Shown one piece after another: positions 1-12,400 of a DNA stretch of 64,000 bases (positions are counted from its first letter, which is position 1; every line of letters starts with the position of its first letter). Both the position numbers and the translations under genes were made by a program. The stretch is from Eucalyptus grandis (taxonomy: Eukaryota > Streptophyta > Magnoliopsida > Myrtales > Myrtaceae): the NCBI RefSeq assembly GCF_016545825.1, contig NC_052620.1, positions 42,098,620 through 42,162,619 of the forward strand, in the 5' to 3' direction. The notes beneath the pieces were generated by a model, which did not search any database, was not told the DNA's origin, and saw nothing but the letters and a program-made list of their open reading frames with translations.

Positions 1-1298
1 TACGCACCAGTAGCAAGGTTAGAAGCAATTCGATTATTACTTGCTTTTGCTTGTTATAAGAATTTCAGGTTATTTCAAATGGATGTCAAAAGTGCCTTCC
101 TAAATGGATTCATCCAAGAGGAAGTCTATGTGAAACAACCTCTTGGGTTTGAAGACCCAAGGAAACTAGACTCAGTATTCAGACTCAAAAAGGCTTTATA
201 TGGCTTAAAACAAGCACCTCGAGCTTGGTACGACAGACTGAGTAAGTTCTTAATTGAAAATGGATTTGTTAAAGCTAAAGTAGACACTACTCTTTTCATT
301 AAAAGAGAAAGCAAGAGTTTTCTACTTGTTCAAATATATGTCGATGATATTATTTTTGGATCCTCTAATGAAAGTCTCAGTGCAAGAAATTCTCTAAGAC
401 TATGCGGGATAAATTTGAAATGAGCATGATGGGTGAGTTAACCTTCTTTCTTGGACTTCAAGTGAAACAACTAAAGGAAGGAACTTTTATTCATCAAGAA
501 AAATATGCTAATGATATTGTGAAGAAGTTTGGATTGGACAATTGCAAAAGGCCGATATACCAATGTCAAGCTCCTTGAAGATAGATAAAGATGAAGGAGG
601 AAAGAAAGTTGACCAAAAGTTATACAGAGTATCATCGGTTCACTTCTTTATCTTAATCTTGCTTCTAGACCTGACATTTTGTTTAGTGTTTGCATTTGTG
701 CCAGATTTCAAGCAGACCCTAAAGAATCACATTTAAATGCTGCAAAGCGTATTATCAAATATATTGCATCAACTTCAAGCTTCGGTCTTTGGTATCCTAA
801 AAGGGGAGATTTTACTCTTCTCGGGTACTCAGATGCAGACTTAGCCGGATGCAGAGTTGATAGAAAGAGCACCTCAGGTACTTGTCAACTACTTGGAGGC
901 AAGACGGTGTCTTGATTTTCAAGGAAGCAAAGTACAGTAGCTCTCTCTACAGCAGAAGCAGAATATGTAGCTCTTGGAAGTTGTTGTTCACAAATTCTGT
1001 GGATAAAACAACAGCTAAGAGACTTTGGAATTGAAGATTCATGCACGGAGATTAAATGTGACAACACCAAAGTGCAATCAATCTCACCAAGAATCCAATT
1101 CTTCACTCAAGAACAAAGCATATAGAGATTCGACATCACTTCATTAGAGATCATGTTCAAAGTGGAGAAATTACGATCCGGTTTGTTGACTCAAAGAACC
1201 AACCGGCGGATATATTTACAAAGCCTTTGGAGAAAAATCAATTTGAAATTATCCGTTCCAGACTCAACATTTTGAGGTTTGAAGAAGTTAAAATCTAG
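1..1298 (+). pseudogene. copia pol remnant: reverse transcriptase and RNase H
   Basis: The open frame from base 1 encodes the middle of the copia-type RVT_2 reverse transcriptase, with the motifs [20 protein letters not shown] and the catalytic YVDD at 337-348. A 2-bp insertion just after the SSNESL motif shifts the frame near 380-390. The sequence continues in other frames through the FFLGL segment to RNase H (DADLAGC near 835-855, AEYVALGS near 960-985, DIFTKP near 1210). RNase H contains a TGA in place of the expected Trp codon near 913, and another frameshift near 1070. The pol stop is TAG at 1296-1298. Identity with the other copies in this window is clear; enzymatic function is not expected. 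Confidence 0.9.
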
Positions 1299-1714
1299 AG
1301 ACTCTCAGACTCAGACAAATAAGACTTTAACTGCAAGACTTTGATTGTAAGTTATTTTCTCTCTCTAATCTCATCTTGAAAAGGTAGATTTATCAACCGT
1401 GTTTGATTATTGTTATCTCAACCGCTATCTTTAATTGACAAGATTATTGCATCGTTTCCTGTAGAAAAAGGAGTTATCTTGAAATGACCATTTTTCGAAA
1501 AAGGCGTTATTTTTTTAAAGGCATCTTTTCACTTTCCATTACGACGATTGATATCCCTCCTTTCAATTGTCTTATATACAGCCTCTTCGCTTAACTCCAA
1601 AACCCTAAAAAGCACCAATCTTCCATTCCTGTTTTCTTCTCTTGTTTAATCTTCGAAAAAGTTGTCATCTTTCTTGAGAAAGTCAAGCAAGGAATCTTTC
1701 AAAGACTAAGAAAG
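1299..1714 (+). other. pol-to-env spacer of element I
   Basis: Non-coding spacer between the pol stop and the env-like start. It is AT-rich and similar to the spacers at 43754-44181 (minus) and 53950-54384. No splice site could be assigned with confidence, so how the downstream gene is expressed remains open. Confidence 0.6.
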
Positions 1715-3740
1715 ATGTCGTCTTCAAGAAAGTCTTCGAGGATCGCATGGCGGGACCACAACGAATGAGTGAGGGGCCTACGCACTTCGATCTCACTTTG
1801 AAGAAGAAGTGTCTCCAAATCGCGGCGAGCCCACAACATTCTCGGCGTCATTCTCCTCCATCTAGTCCTCAAGATATTGATCATCAACAAAATGAAGAAA
1901 TCATTGAAGATGCGAGACTCGTAAGAGTTCAAAGGCCCTCTTTTATTTATAATTTGTATCGTGCTTTAAAAGGGACTCGGTACTCCATTGAACTATGTCG
2001 ATGATTTTCTTAAAGACAAAGGATATGGAAATGAATATATCTTTTTGCGAAAAATGGAAAGTTTGGGAATTGCTCGTAAAGGGGTGGCGAAAAAAAAACC
2101 CTTGCGAATATCCCAAGTGATCCTCGTGATTGGGAATTAATCCGGTAGATGGAATTGATGATGACAAATTATTCAGCCAATTTCAACCAAGAATGGGAGT
2201 TGCGGCGGAAAATCGAGGAAAAATGGGAGAGTTGTTTAAATCGAATGAACATAAGGATTTATACTCAAAATTGCTGAAGCGTGGGGTGATAAACCCTAGG
2301 AGTGTGGATTTTGATTTTCTGGATGCTGTGAATGTGAACTTAAAGGAAAAGTTCGGTCATCTTCAACTTGAAAAATTCTGCTCTGACACTACGGAGGCCT
2401 ATCCTCAACTAACTGCATATTTCTATTCAAATCTTAGTTTCTTGGATGCGAATAGATTTTCCTTCAGTGTCAAAGATCAAGACTTTGTAGTGGATATGGA
2501 TATGTTGAGATGTGTTAGGAGTTGAGAGAGGAAGATATCAATGGATCAAAGTTTCTATTGCTCGTACTACACTAGAACTTGTTAAGGACAGGAGAACAGA
2601 GGAAAAGATTTCCTATTCAAGTATGAGTGCATTCAACATCTTGCTGCACAAAATTGTAATCAATTGTCTCAGACCGAAATCAACTTCCAAGACCGATGTC
2701 TCAAGTTCGAGGCAAAGCTAATGTATGCAATCATCACTGGGAAAAGGTTTTCACTTCCTCACACTGTTATGTTCCACATGTATAGAGCTGTGATGAACGA
2801 CAGAGGTCAACTTCCTTATCCAGAACTTGTGACGAAGTTATTCAGACATCTGAACATTCAGCCTCCGCAAATTCTTTGTGCTCGATCGTGCGATCATATG
2901 GTGGTGGGACTGAAAATGGTGACCAAGATGCGTCGAAGGAACTAAGCAAGGCATTGGAGAAATTTAAGGAGAAGACTCCGAATCAAATCTCATCAATTCT
3001 CTTCCAGCAGGAAAAAGAAAAGGGAAGGAGCCCATGGATGCTCCATCCAAGAGAAGAAGAGCTCTCCTCGTTGAGGATGAAGATGATGAGGAAAACATCA
3101 CTATTTCTGCTTTGAAGAATCTCAGTCGATCTGTTCAAGAGAAAGAGTCAGAACAGTAGACAGAAGAAAGAGCAGAGAAAGAAGCAGAGGAAAAAGAAAC
3201 GGAGAAAAGAGATCAAGAAGAAGGAGAACATGAGGAGCACTCTCCACCTGAAGGCATGAACACAGTGGGAGACCAAGAGAAAATATGAATGTCCTAAAAT
3301 CCTGCAACTAGTGAGGGAGTCAGTCGATCCCCAGCAGATCCAGAGGATATTTATGCCTCTCAGTTTCCTGAGGAAGGTCATGATGTTTCTTCGCCAAATC
3401 TGCATGATTATGCTGATCTACCATCGTCTGCATTTACTCCATTAGATTGTGCCAACGCCAGTACGCAGACCGACAATTCAGCAGACTTTCGCGAGTTATG
3501 GATATTCTCTTGGAGATGCAAGGTTAGATATATGCATTGGGATGTGATGTTCAAACTTGCGGAATGCAGGACAAGTTTCTTCGGGTTCATTGAATGATCA
3601 AATCCAAGCCCTTTCTCTTGATTCAAGCTAATGCTAAGGGTGAGGATGTTGCACAACTGAAGGAAGACTTAAAAAGGTTGGAAGGCATTGTTCGATCGAT
3701 GGGATATTTCCAGCTTGTTCGTGTTCCCAAGCATTCTTGA
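1715..3740 (+). pseudogene. env-like third gene of copia element I, broken
   Basis: The start was chosen as ATG 1715 because all four env-like copies begin with MSS(S)(R/Q)RKSSR. After about 15 codons this copy frameshifts. The core resumes at 2130-2525, 2512-2721 and 2664-2945 with the family signatures KLLKRGVINPRSVDFDFL, LTAYFYSNLSFLDANRFSF and FSLPHTVMFHMYRA. A charged Glu/Lys-rich tract (about 3000-3250) follows, then a coiled-coil-like tail ending RLEGIV, with the stop at 3738-3740. The core resembles the putative plant transposon protein domain found in the env-like region of Sireviruses (recognised by pattern, not searched). No signal peptide or membrane span is obvious. At least three frame breaks make it a pseudogene. 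Confidence 0.75.
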
Positions 3741-3773
3741 CTCCATTTTCATCTCAATCTTTTTTATGCTGAC

Positions 3774-3787
3774 AAAAAGGGGGAGAG
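3774..3787 (+). promoter_or_regulatory. Polypurine tract 1 (internal)
   Basis: AAAAAGGGGGAGAG lies 34 bp after the env-like stop and about 335 bp before the LTR. It is nearly the same as the LTR-adjacent tract. The same doubled arrangement occurs in elements B and C. Confidence 0.6.
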
Positions 3788-4108
3788 TTGCAAGACTTGA
3801 AAAACTTTGAACTTAAATTTGTCGAACTTTTGGCTTGTTTGGTTTGTGGTATGTGGTATGTTTTAACTTGACTTGTGAGTCATGTGTGTTTGGATGTGGA
3901 CTAAATTTGGGATTTGGATTTGACTGCTTATTAACTACTATTGATATCTTATGGATGGCTTTATTGCATACTGGACTAACCTATTTTCTGTGGTTGCATT
4001 CTAGTATTATTCATTTAGCCATTTATGTCTATAATATATGCATATGTGTTTGAGAAATGTTTTGCAAGTCAAAGTTTTCCAAATCTGCAGGAAAGTTTTG
4101 TCACCATC

Positions 4109-4122
4109 AAAAAGGGGGAGAT
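4109..4122 (+). promoter_or_regulatory. Polypurine tract 2 (plus-strand primer site)
   Basis: AAAAAGGGGGAGAT directly abuts the LTR start TGTTGGAG at 4123, the standard position for the plus-strand priming site of an LTR retrotransposon. Confidence 0.85.
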
Positions 4123-5029
4123 TGTTGGAGAAATCCTCTTGAAGTGTTTTGAAGTTGACAAAACGTTTCCATCGAGTCTAGTCTCGAAGGCTTGCGACTC
4201 GCTATTTAAAGTCTGAAGACCTTCTGGACAGCCGACTCAAGACTCAAAGTCTATCCTCATTGACATTTCTAATCCGTTGAAGAAAGGCTATCCGTAACTG
4301 GATGTTTCATTAAGGATGTGACCTTATCGATCGGAGAAGATCTCTTGTCCGAATATGACATAACGGAATCCTTTGTTTGATCATAATTGATTCGAATATT
4401 AAGGATCCGATGATTGGCAAAGTATACTTGGAAGGTTCTACTTATGGAAACCGAGATCCTGATTGTATGGGCGAACATGATTGATGGGCTATCGACATGT
4501 TCCTTAAATAGCTCGAATGATCTTCCTAATTGATTCCGTCTAATGGGTAGATTTGAGGAATTCCTTTGGTAAGTGCCAACGGGTATGATGGCATGAAGGA
4601 GTATATAAGGAAAACGTTCCATTTGTTCGAGAGGTGCACGATAGAAGAATTCTAAAGTCTGAAGCTCTTTGTTCTTAGTCAATTCATTTGAGCAAAATCG
4701 TGTAAACAAAAGAGAGTCTATATTCGTGAGAAACCTTGAGGAAGTGTGGTAGATCATCTACACTGTGGAATCAAGGAAAAGCTGTGTTGTAACTTCTCTT
4801 TTGTTCATAGTGAAATCCAGCCAGTAGGCTGTCAGTGCGGAAGAGTGAACGTAGGCTTGGAATAAAGCCGAACCACTATAAATCTTGTGTTCAATTTTCT
4901 CTTCCCTAACTTTTACTTTACTTTGATCGAATTTTCCTTTCTATCGTTTGCCTAGAATTGCTTCCGTATCTCGAGAATTTGTTTGTGCACCTATTCACCC
5001 CTCTCTAGGTGCTTATACTAGCTATCTCA
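4123..5029 (+). repeat. 3' LTR of element I (907 bp)
   Basis: Starts TGTTGGAG after the polypurine tract and ends in CTATCTCA. It matches the LTRs at 37180, 40414, 48362, 56803 and 61817 and the solo LTR at 6875 throughout, including the block near the 3' end with CACC, CTAGGTGC and TACTAGCT. It stops about 124 bp upstream of the TATA box of UGT copy 1. Confidence 0.92.
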
Positions 5030-5153
5030 TTGAGCACTATAATAAAATATTAAAAAACAAACAAATTATGTTCGGTAGTAAATCAGAAATTGCAACATTA
5101 CTTAATATACCAATTTCATCTATCAATCTGAGTGTACAAGTAGCACCGGTCGC

Positions 5154-5185
5154 TATAAAAAGAGTCGAGGCTCTTCTTCCTCACA

Positions 5186-5215
<30 letters not shown>
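5154..5215 (+). promoter_or_regulatory. UGT copy 1 core promoter and (GA)n leader
   Basis: CTATAAAAAG at 5153-5162 is a TATA box, conserved in UGT copy 2 at 15620. It is followed by CTCTTCTTCC and a (GA) microsatellite (about 5189-5215) that runs directly into the ATG at 5216. The same layout precedes copy 2 and, in shorter form, copy 3. Confidence 0.6.
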
Positions 5216-5219
<4 letters not shown>

Positions 5220-6874
5220 GTTCTCAAGCGAGAGGAAGCCTCATGCAATATGCATCCCGTACCCAGCACGGGGCCACATAAACTCTATGCTCAAGCTGGC
5301 CAAGCTCCTTCACCAAAAGGGCTTCCACATCACCTTCGTCAACACCGAATACAACCACAAGCGCTTGCTGCGGTTGCAAGGGCCCCACTCCCTCAACGGG
5401 CTGCCCCACTTCCGCTTCGACATGATCCCCGATGGCCTCCCGCCCTCGGATGCCGACTCCACCCAGGACATCCCCTCGCTCCGTGCTTCTCTATCTGAAC
5501 ACGGGCTATCGGCGTTGAGGAGTCTTCTCGTGAAGCTCCAAGAGCAATCCCAAGACGGTGTGGTGCCCCGGTCACGTGTATCGTGTCGGACCGCGCGATG
5601 ACGTTCGCCGGATGCTGCCGAGGCGTTGAAGATTCCTGAAGTTGTGTTTGGACGCCCAGTGCTTGCGGGGTGCTTGCTTACGCTAAGAATCGTCGTCTTG
5701 TCGAGGATGGTTACGCCCCTTAAAGGTCCACACTTCATATTATATTTGTCAAAGGAGGATTTAGGTTTTTTCAACTTTTTTCCGCAAAAAATATTTGCAG
5801 TTACATTTTTTGGAATATGCACGTTTCTCAGTTCCATATGCACTTCTCTTCCTCTGCTTTTTATTTCTCCCCGTCCTTCATTTACATTTCGAAAGAAGAC
5901 TAGTTTTATTTCGCACATGGCATGAACATAAAAGACAATAAGAGAAATGCAAAGACAACTAAATTTTTTAGTAAGATGTTTACTATACATGATCCGGCAA
6001 GAGCACTTTGGGTGTTATATAAGTTGATCACTTTGAGTTAGGTGCTACTTATTTGAATATCCGATGTGATACCACATATACAAACAAATAAATTTTAATA
6101 GGAAAGTATAGTATAATTAACATAGTGCTAGTCTACAAGTTACGTACGAATACTAGTTTACAACAAGCACCATTTTTGTGTCTGAACAACGGAAAGATAT
6201 ATGAACACTTATGCTTTTGTATACAAATCTTATTTACGGTTTGAACCCCTAGCATGATTTTTTTTATATGGAGCATATTGCTGGGGAAAATAAAAGGTGG
6301 TTCTGTTATAAACTATAGATAAATATTTTAAATAATATTCTCAATGGTTCTATCTACCCTTTATGTTTGTGGTTTGAGGTGTCAAAATGGGTCTTAAATC
6401 TATATTTGACTCATTTAAATCATAAATAGGTAATATATGAGTCACTTACATTTTGAAATGGGTCATATATGGGTCATTTATATTTTAAGGAGACTAGTTA
6501 AATGGATCTTAAATAGGTTGGATTTAAAAATCCATTCCCAACCCAACTTCCCCTTTTAACTTTATAATTTTTTAAATAAAAATAAAAATTAGAATTATTT
6601 TTTATATTTCATTTTCCTTATCTTTTTGATTTTTTATCTTTTCCTTTTTATTTTTCTTTCTTCTTCCTCCTTCCTTAGCTAGTGGCCAGCATGATGACAG
6701 TTGGCGATCGGCTAGGCAAGGCTTGAGCTCGTCGACCTCAAGCAAGCTTGAGGTCGTTGACGATCGGTCGGTGAGGCATGAGGCTCGCCGATCTGGCGAG
6801 TCAATCATCGGCAAAATGGAGCTCGCCTAGATTTGGCGAGGAGCGAGCTCACCGACATTGGTGAAGCTCGAGCT

Positions 6875-7824
6875 TGTAAATGCTAGTACGAGCACCTAGA
6901 GGGGGTGAATATGTGCAAAAACAAACTTTTGAGAAGTATAGTGTAAAACTTTACTTTTAACCTGAGTTTGTTTAACAGAAGATTTTAAAAAGAAAAGAGA
7001 CTCTAACAATTAAATAAAGTTACGAGCAAAGTAAATGAGTTTAGGAAAGAGAATAAGAACACAAAATTTATAGTGGTTCAGCTTAATCCAAGCCTACGTC
7101 TATTCTCCCGCACTGACAGCCCACGGCTGGATTTCACTATGAATCAAAAGAGTCATTACAGTATCACATCCTTGATTCCATAGTTTAGAGACTCTGCTAC
7201 ACTTCCTCTAGGTCTCACAAATGTATAAACTCTCTTTTGAGTACAAGTTTATACTCAATAATTGAATTGGCAAAGAACAAGGAGCTTGAGGCTTTGAAAT
7301 TTATCTAATGCGCACACACTCGAATAACTAGAGTGTCTTCCTTATATACTCCTCCATGCCTTCATAACCGTTGTCACTTTCCAAATGAGTTCTTCCAATC
7401 TACCCGTTAGACAGAATCAATTAATGAGATCTCGAGTTATTTAAGGAATATGACCATAGCCCACCAATCCTGCTCATCCATACAATCAGGATCTAGGTTT
7501 TCACAAGTAGAACCTTCCAAGTATGCTTCACCATTAAACATATCCAAATTACCCAAATTAAAATCAAGGATAGTAGATTCCGAGATGCTATCTCCAGCCG
7601 TGAGATCTTCTTTAGTTGATCGAATCAAATCCTTAAAGAAATACTTGAATCTGGATAAGACTTATTCGACGGTCTAGAAACTTTCTAATGAGGGTAAACT
7701 TTGAATCTTGAGTTTAGCGGTCCAGCAGTCTTCAGACTTTGACAAAAGAGTCTCGCAAGTCTTCAAACTAGACCGATGGAAACGTTTTGTCGGCTTCAAA
7801 ACAAATACGAAGTTTTCTCCAACA
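6875..7824 (-). mobile_element. Solo copia LTR nested in the hAT-like element
   Basis: A 950-bp LTR of the same family as elements A-D, in minus orientation. It reads TGTTGGAG at 7824 going down to ...TTTACA at 6875. It is bounded by a perfect 5-bp target duplication GAGCT (6870-6874 and 7825-7829). There is no internal region, so it is a solo LTR formed by LTR-LTR recombination. Confidence 0.92.
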
Positions 7825-8482
7825 GAGCTCACCTCCATTTGGCGAGCCACGAGCTCGTTGACCTTAGTTGAGCTTTGGCTCGCGAGATCTCGGCAAGCCA
7901 CGAGCTCCCCGACCATGACAAAACTCGACTTTGCCCGATTTTGGGAAGCCGCGACCTTGCTAACCACAACAGAGCTCAAGTCGGCAAGCTCAGGACGGTC
8001 ACCACCAGCGGAGGAACAAGGGGGAAGAAGAAGCAAGAAAAGAGAAAAGAAAAGAAAAGAAAAGAAAATAAATAATAACAAATTCAAAATTTTAAAATAA
8101 TTAAAAGTTTGATTTAAAAAAAATATTTTTGATAGATAGATATCCATATACATACCGGAAAAGTACTTTTAGAGGAAGCTCGATGTTGTCTAAATCGAAA
8201 TTCAATCAATATCGAAATAGAAATTCTAAATTATATAATGTAATTTTTAATTTGATAAATCACAATCAAGAAGTTACCCATTCTCACATCCTAGAAGATT
8301 TGTTATAAATAAATATTTTTTTTTCATGTTAATCATTAACTAATCAAACTTTTTCTTATCAAGAATTTTCAAAAGTATTTCAATTTAAGGTTTTTCACCT
8401 TTTTATTTTATTTACTAATTTTTTTTATTTAGTTTACTTTTTTTAATTTGATGTGAATTTTTTTATTTAAGTAATATATATT

Positions 8483-8506
8483 TGTGTGTGTGTGTGTGTG
8501 TGTGTG
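8483..8506. repeat. (GT)n microsatellite
   Basis: About a dozen GT dinucleotides in the subterminal AT-rich part of the hAT-like element. Confidence 0.95.
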
Positions 8507-9470
8507 AAGAGCTTAAAGTGTATTATATGGGTGGAAATGGGTTTTTTTAGATTGAGTTAAATATTACTGTGTCTCGATAATATGGGTTGGGTCAGGTTGG
8601 GTATAGGTTATGTATGGATTGTCAAATTTACATTATATGAAAATAAATCAAAACGGGTTAAAGGGGTCAATATTGGTCAGATCATTTTTGACTCGACCCA
8701 CCTATTTAACGGCCCTATTTGTGGTATAACCCTTTGATTAGACAGACCCAACCTACTTGTCGAATGGATATTTAGAGACCATAGTAAGCATTCGCCTGAG
8801 AGACTTCCCCACCTTCATCCGAACCCTAGACCCCCAAGACATCATGCTCAATTACACCATCCAAGAAGTTGGGAGATCTTCCAGGGCTTCCGCAGTCATC
8901 CTCAACACCTTCGACACCCTCAAGCATGATGTCTTAGAGTCTCTCTCCTCTGTCTTTCCCTGCATCTACACCATCGGGCCGCTTCAGCTCCTTGTTGACC
9001 AGATCCAAGACGAAGCCCCGAGAATGGTAGGGGGGAACTTATGGAGAGAGGATCCTGGGTGCTTGCCATGGCTTGACTCAAAGGATCTTGGCTTGGTGGT
9101 GTACGTGAACTTCGGCAGTGTCACGGTCATGACGGCTGGCCAACTGACCGAGTTCGTGTGGGGACTGGCTGACAGCCAGAAGCCTTTCTTGTGGATCATA
9201 AGGCTGGACCTCATGGCAAGTGAGTCGGTTGTGTTGCCGCCCGAGTTCATGGAAGAAATTGCGGGCTGAGGGATGCTGGCAAGTTGGTGCCGGCAGGAGG
9301 AGGTCTTGAAGCACCGGATGATCAGGGGTTTCCTGACGCATAGCAGATGGAACTTGACACTCGAGAGCCTTTGCGGCATCATGCCAGTGATATGTTGGCC
9401 TTTCTTTGCAGAGTAGCAGACTAACTGCCGGTAAAACTGCATGGAATGGGGGATCGTGATGGAGATCGAC

Positions 9471-12400
9471 TGTTGCGACCTTCCCGAGGGTAAATTACTC
9501 AAAAAGGCTAATGGATTACTAAGTCTGAAGATTTGGCACGGACCCTCCCAAGTCCTACCAATCGCGACTTGATACTAAGAAATTAACTCATTTAAACATG
9601 CAATTATACTCAATTTGGAGCCGCCACTAATTAATTAGGGTTGGTTAGAAACCCGAGTAAAGTATGGGAGAATACTTTACTTTTGTGAACCAGAGATTCA
9701 ATAGATCCGGGGACATGATCACGCTAGATTAATCTAACGCCCTTTCGGTACATTTTTATTTTAATTTCAAAATATTTTTGTAGGCAATATTGATTAATTT
9801 TAACCTAAGCTACTAACATGCAAATGGTGGTCATGCGGGTGCACAATCAATGAAATAACATTCAATAAATCAAGTGATAAATTGTAAGAAATTATAAACT
9901 ACATCTTCATTAAGGCCACTCTCTAAAGAAAAACTTACAAAAATGCTAATAAAAATGCATGCCCTAAACATGATTTCTAAATGACATGACACCTAGTTTT
10001 TCTTTTTCTTTTTTAAATGTTAATTATATGCAATCTTAATTTAAATTTGATGTGCATGAGTTTTACTTTAATGACATGTGAGATGTAATTCATATGACAT
10101 AATTTGAATCATTACAATATGTGTGCAATCTAATTTACATAATCCTGAACATGACACCTAGTTTTTCTTTTTTCTTTTAAAAATGTTAATTATATGCAAT
10201 CTTAATTTAAATTTGATGTGCATGAGTTTTACTTTAATGACATGTGAGATGTAATTCATATGACATAATTTGAATCATTACAATATGTGTGCAATCTAAT
10301 TTACATAATCCTAAATGTGCATGTGCTACATGATATGGGATGGATGACATGATAATTCTATATGCATGTTTTTTTATGATTTTTTTTAATGATTTTTTTT
10401 TAATACATATATGCAATCTACACTAAAACAATGATGACATGAAATGGGATTAATTATGAACTAACCTATTAACTAACCAAATAAATGACCTTTGTGTTTT
10501 CGTATTTTTAAATGACTTAATAATTCTTATTAAGAAAAACAATATAATGATGCAATACTAATCTTTGGCTTTTTTTATTAAAAAAAAAAGAACTATACGA
10601 CGGCAATATTAAAACATTAACCTATGACCCACTAATTAAAAGCGCAACATGTGATGTGCACATCACGAAATCTATATAACCTAAATAACATTTTTTTGTT
10701 CTTTTTTTTTTGTTTTATTAAAGGAAAATTATCCTAATTCTATATGAATCTTAAAAAAATTACAATACATTGCTTTAAACATGAAATGTGTATGGACCTA
10801 AATACCTAAATCCTAGATATGACCTATGATGCATGATATGTGATGAGCAAATAATGATAACATACCAACATATATGTCCTATTGAAAATCCATCAATGTA
10901 AATCAAGGACATATTATCTTAATATGAATCAATGATGCAAAACAATTCATGAATTTGTCATGAAAAGTCAAAATAATCAAAAATATAACCTGACATCTTG
11001 CGGCTCAATATTTTTGATTATTATGACTTAATATGACAAATTTACTAATTGGATAACGATAAAAATAAATCAGAATAAATCAAGTTAGAATAAAAAAAAA
11101 CTATGAGTCTAAATACTCGAACTAAATTTAGCCTAAAATTTTTACCTATTCCAGAGTATGACTTTTTTTAGGGGTGGCGCCAACAAGGTGGTGGTCTGTG
11201 ATTGTGGTTCGGTGATGGGTCGCCGTTCGGAACAGGGGGTGTTTGTCGGAGCTCCGGCGAGGTTCGGGCAGTAACCGGACCTGCAGCAAAACAGAGAAGG
11301 CAACTGGTGGCTCTGTTCGGACATGCAACAATGAGCAGAGGAGCAGCAACGTTGTGTACAGGGGCGTCGGGCTACTGAGACTGGTCCAGGCTGCTGCGGA
11401 GGGAACAACGGCGTTGGGTTCTGGGCGATCGCGGAGTCTGTTGGTGTGGGTTGCAGAAGAGCGCCAGGGGAGAGCTCCCGGAGGTACGGTGATGGTTCGG
11501 CAGAGGTGACGTCTCACGGGTGTGTGGCGGCTCGGTGTTTATTTCCGGCGTCATGGGTCAGCAAGCACAGCAGCAACGGCGATCGGGCAGAGGTGCTGGT
11601 GCAGTGGCGTCGGCTGAGTGGAGGCAGACAACCGGGTTGCTGGGCGCGAGTTGCAGGTCGTGGGCTTCGAGTTGCAGGCAATGTAAATCTGGCGGTAACA
11701 GTGGCGTCGCAGGGGCTGGCAGGCGGGGGATGGCTGGAGGAGAGGCGGTGGTTGCAGAGAAGTCGAGAGCAGGAGAGCCCAGCGTCTGGCGGAACGACGT
11801 GCTGATCTCGAAACAGATCGCGGGCGGAGCAGGGTGGCACCGGTGTTCACGGACGAGCGCCGCGGGCGTGAAACAGAAGCGGAGCCGGCCGTCACAGCTG
11901 GGCGGAGCAGAATCGGAGCCGGTAGGAGGAAGGTAGAGGCGGAAACGGCAGAGGGAAGAAGGTGATGAACAGTAAATGTCCAATCACCTTTTTCCCTTTT
12001 GCTCTCTTTTTACTTTTCCCCCTTTCTTGACGACTGTTTCTTTGCTTACTTTTCTTTTCCTCAAAAGAACACTGAAAGCTTTTCCCTCTTTTGTTGAATT
12101 TTCTTGACCTCAACCGAGAGAAAACACCCACAGTTTCGAAGCCTTGCATCCTTTATTTATAGAGGAAAACTCAAAGTTGTTTTTGCAAGTGAGATATTCA
12201 CTCAACCACTTAACAAAGAAATGGCTCCAAAATCACACAATAACTAATTTTTTTAAATTTTGAAATAAGGATATATATACAACAACAAAGATGTTCCAAA
12301 ATTTGCCTCCACAACCAAATGTTTTATTTTATTTATTAGTTTATTATTCTCTATTTTTTATTTTCTAAAAGATAAGTTTTATCCTAGATGTTATTATTAC

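Larger units (their letters stand above)
1..5029 (+). mobile_element. Copia (Sirevirus-like) element I, 3' half
   Basis: This is the 3' part of a Ty1/copia retrotransposon that runs in from beyond the left window edge. In order it shows the second half of reverse transcriptase, RNase H, a roughly 420-bp spacer, an env-like gene, two polypurine tracts and a 3' LTR starting TGTTGGAG. The order RT then RNase H, and the close match to the longer copies at 44-48 kb and 49-57 kb, place it in the same family. The extra gene after pol is typical of the Sirevirus lineage. The pol and env-like reading frames carry frameshifts and stops, so this copy cannot be autonomous. Its 5' LTR is outside the window, so target-site duplication cannot be tested; the right flank is TTGAG. 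Confidence 0.9.
6374..8717. mobile_element. Non-autonomous hAT-like element in the copy 1 intron
   Basis: Flanked by the 8-bp direct repeat TTTGTGGT (6366-6373 and 8718-8725). The paralogous introns of copies 2 and 4 run straight through this point without the insert. The ends are imperfect inverted repeats: TTGAGGTGTCAAAATGGGTC on the left, and TAGGGCCGTTAAATAGG as the reverse complement of the right end. This resembles hAT termini. Subterminal DNA is full of GGGTC/GACCC words. The centre is GC-rich with CTCGCC/GGCGAG repeats, interrupted by a solo LTR. No transposase is seen. Confidence 0.75.

Noticed and set aside
11142..11983. Cluster of frames of 60-141 codons on both strands in a GC-rich block
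   Set aside because: Inside the solo LTR at 9471-12475, with no family resemblance; composition explains the lack of stops.
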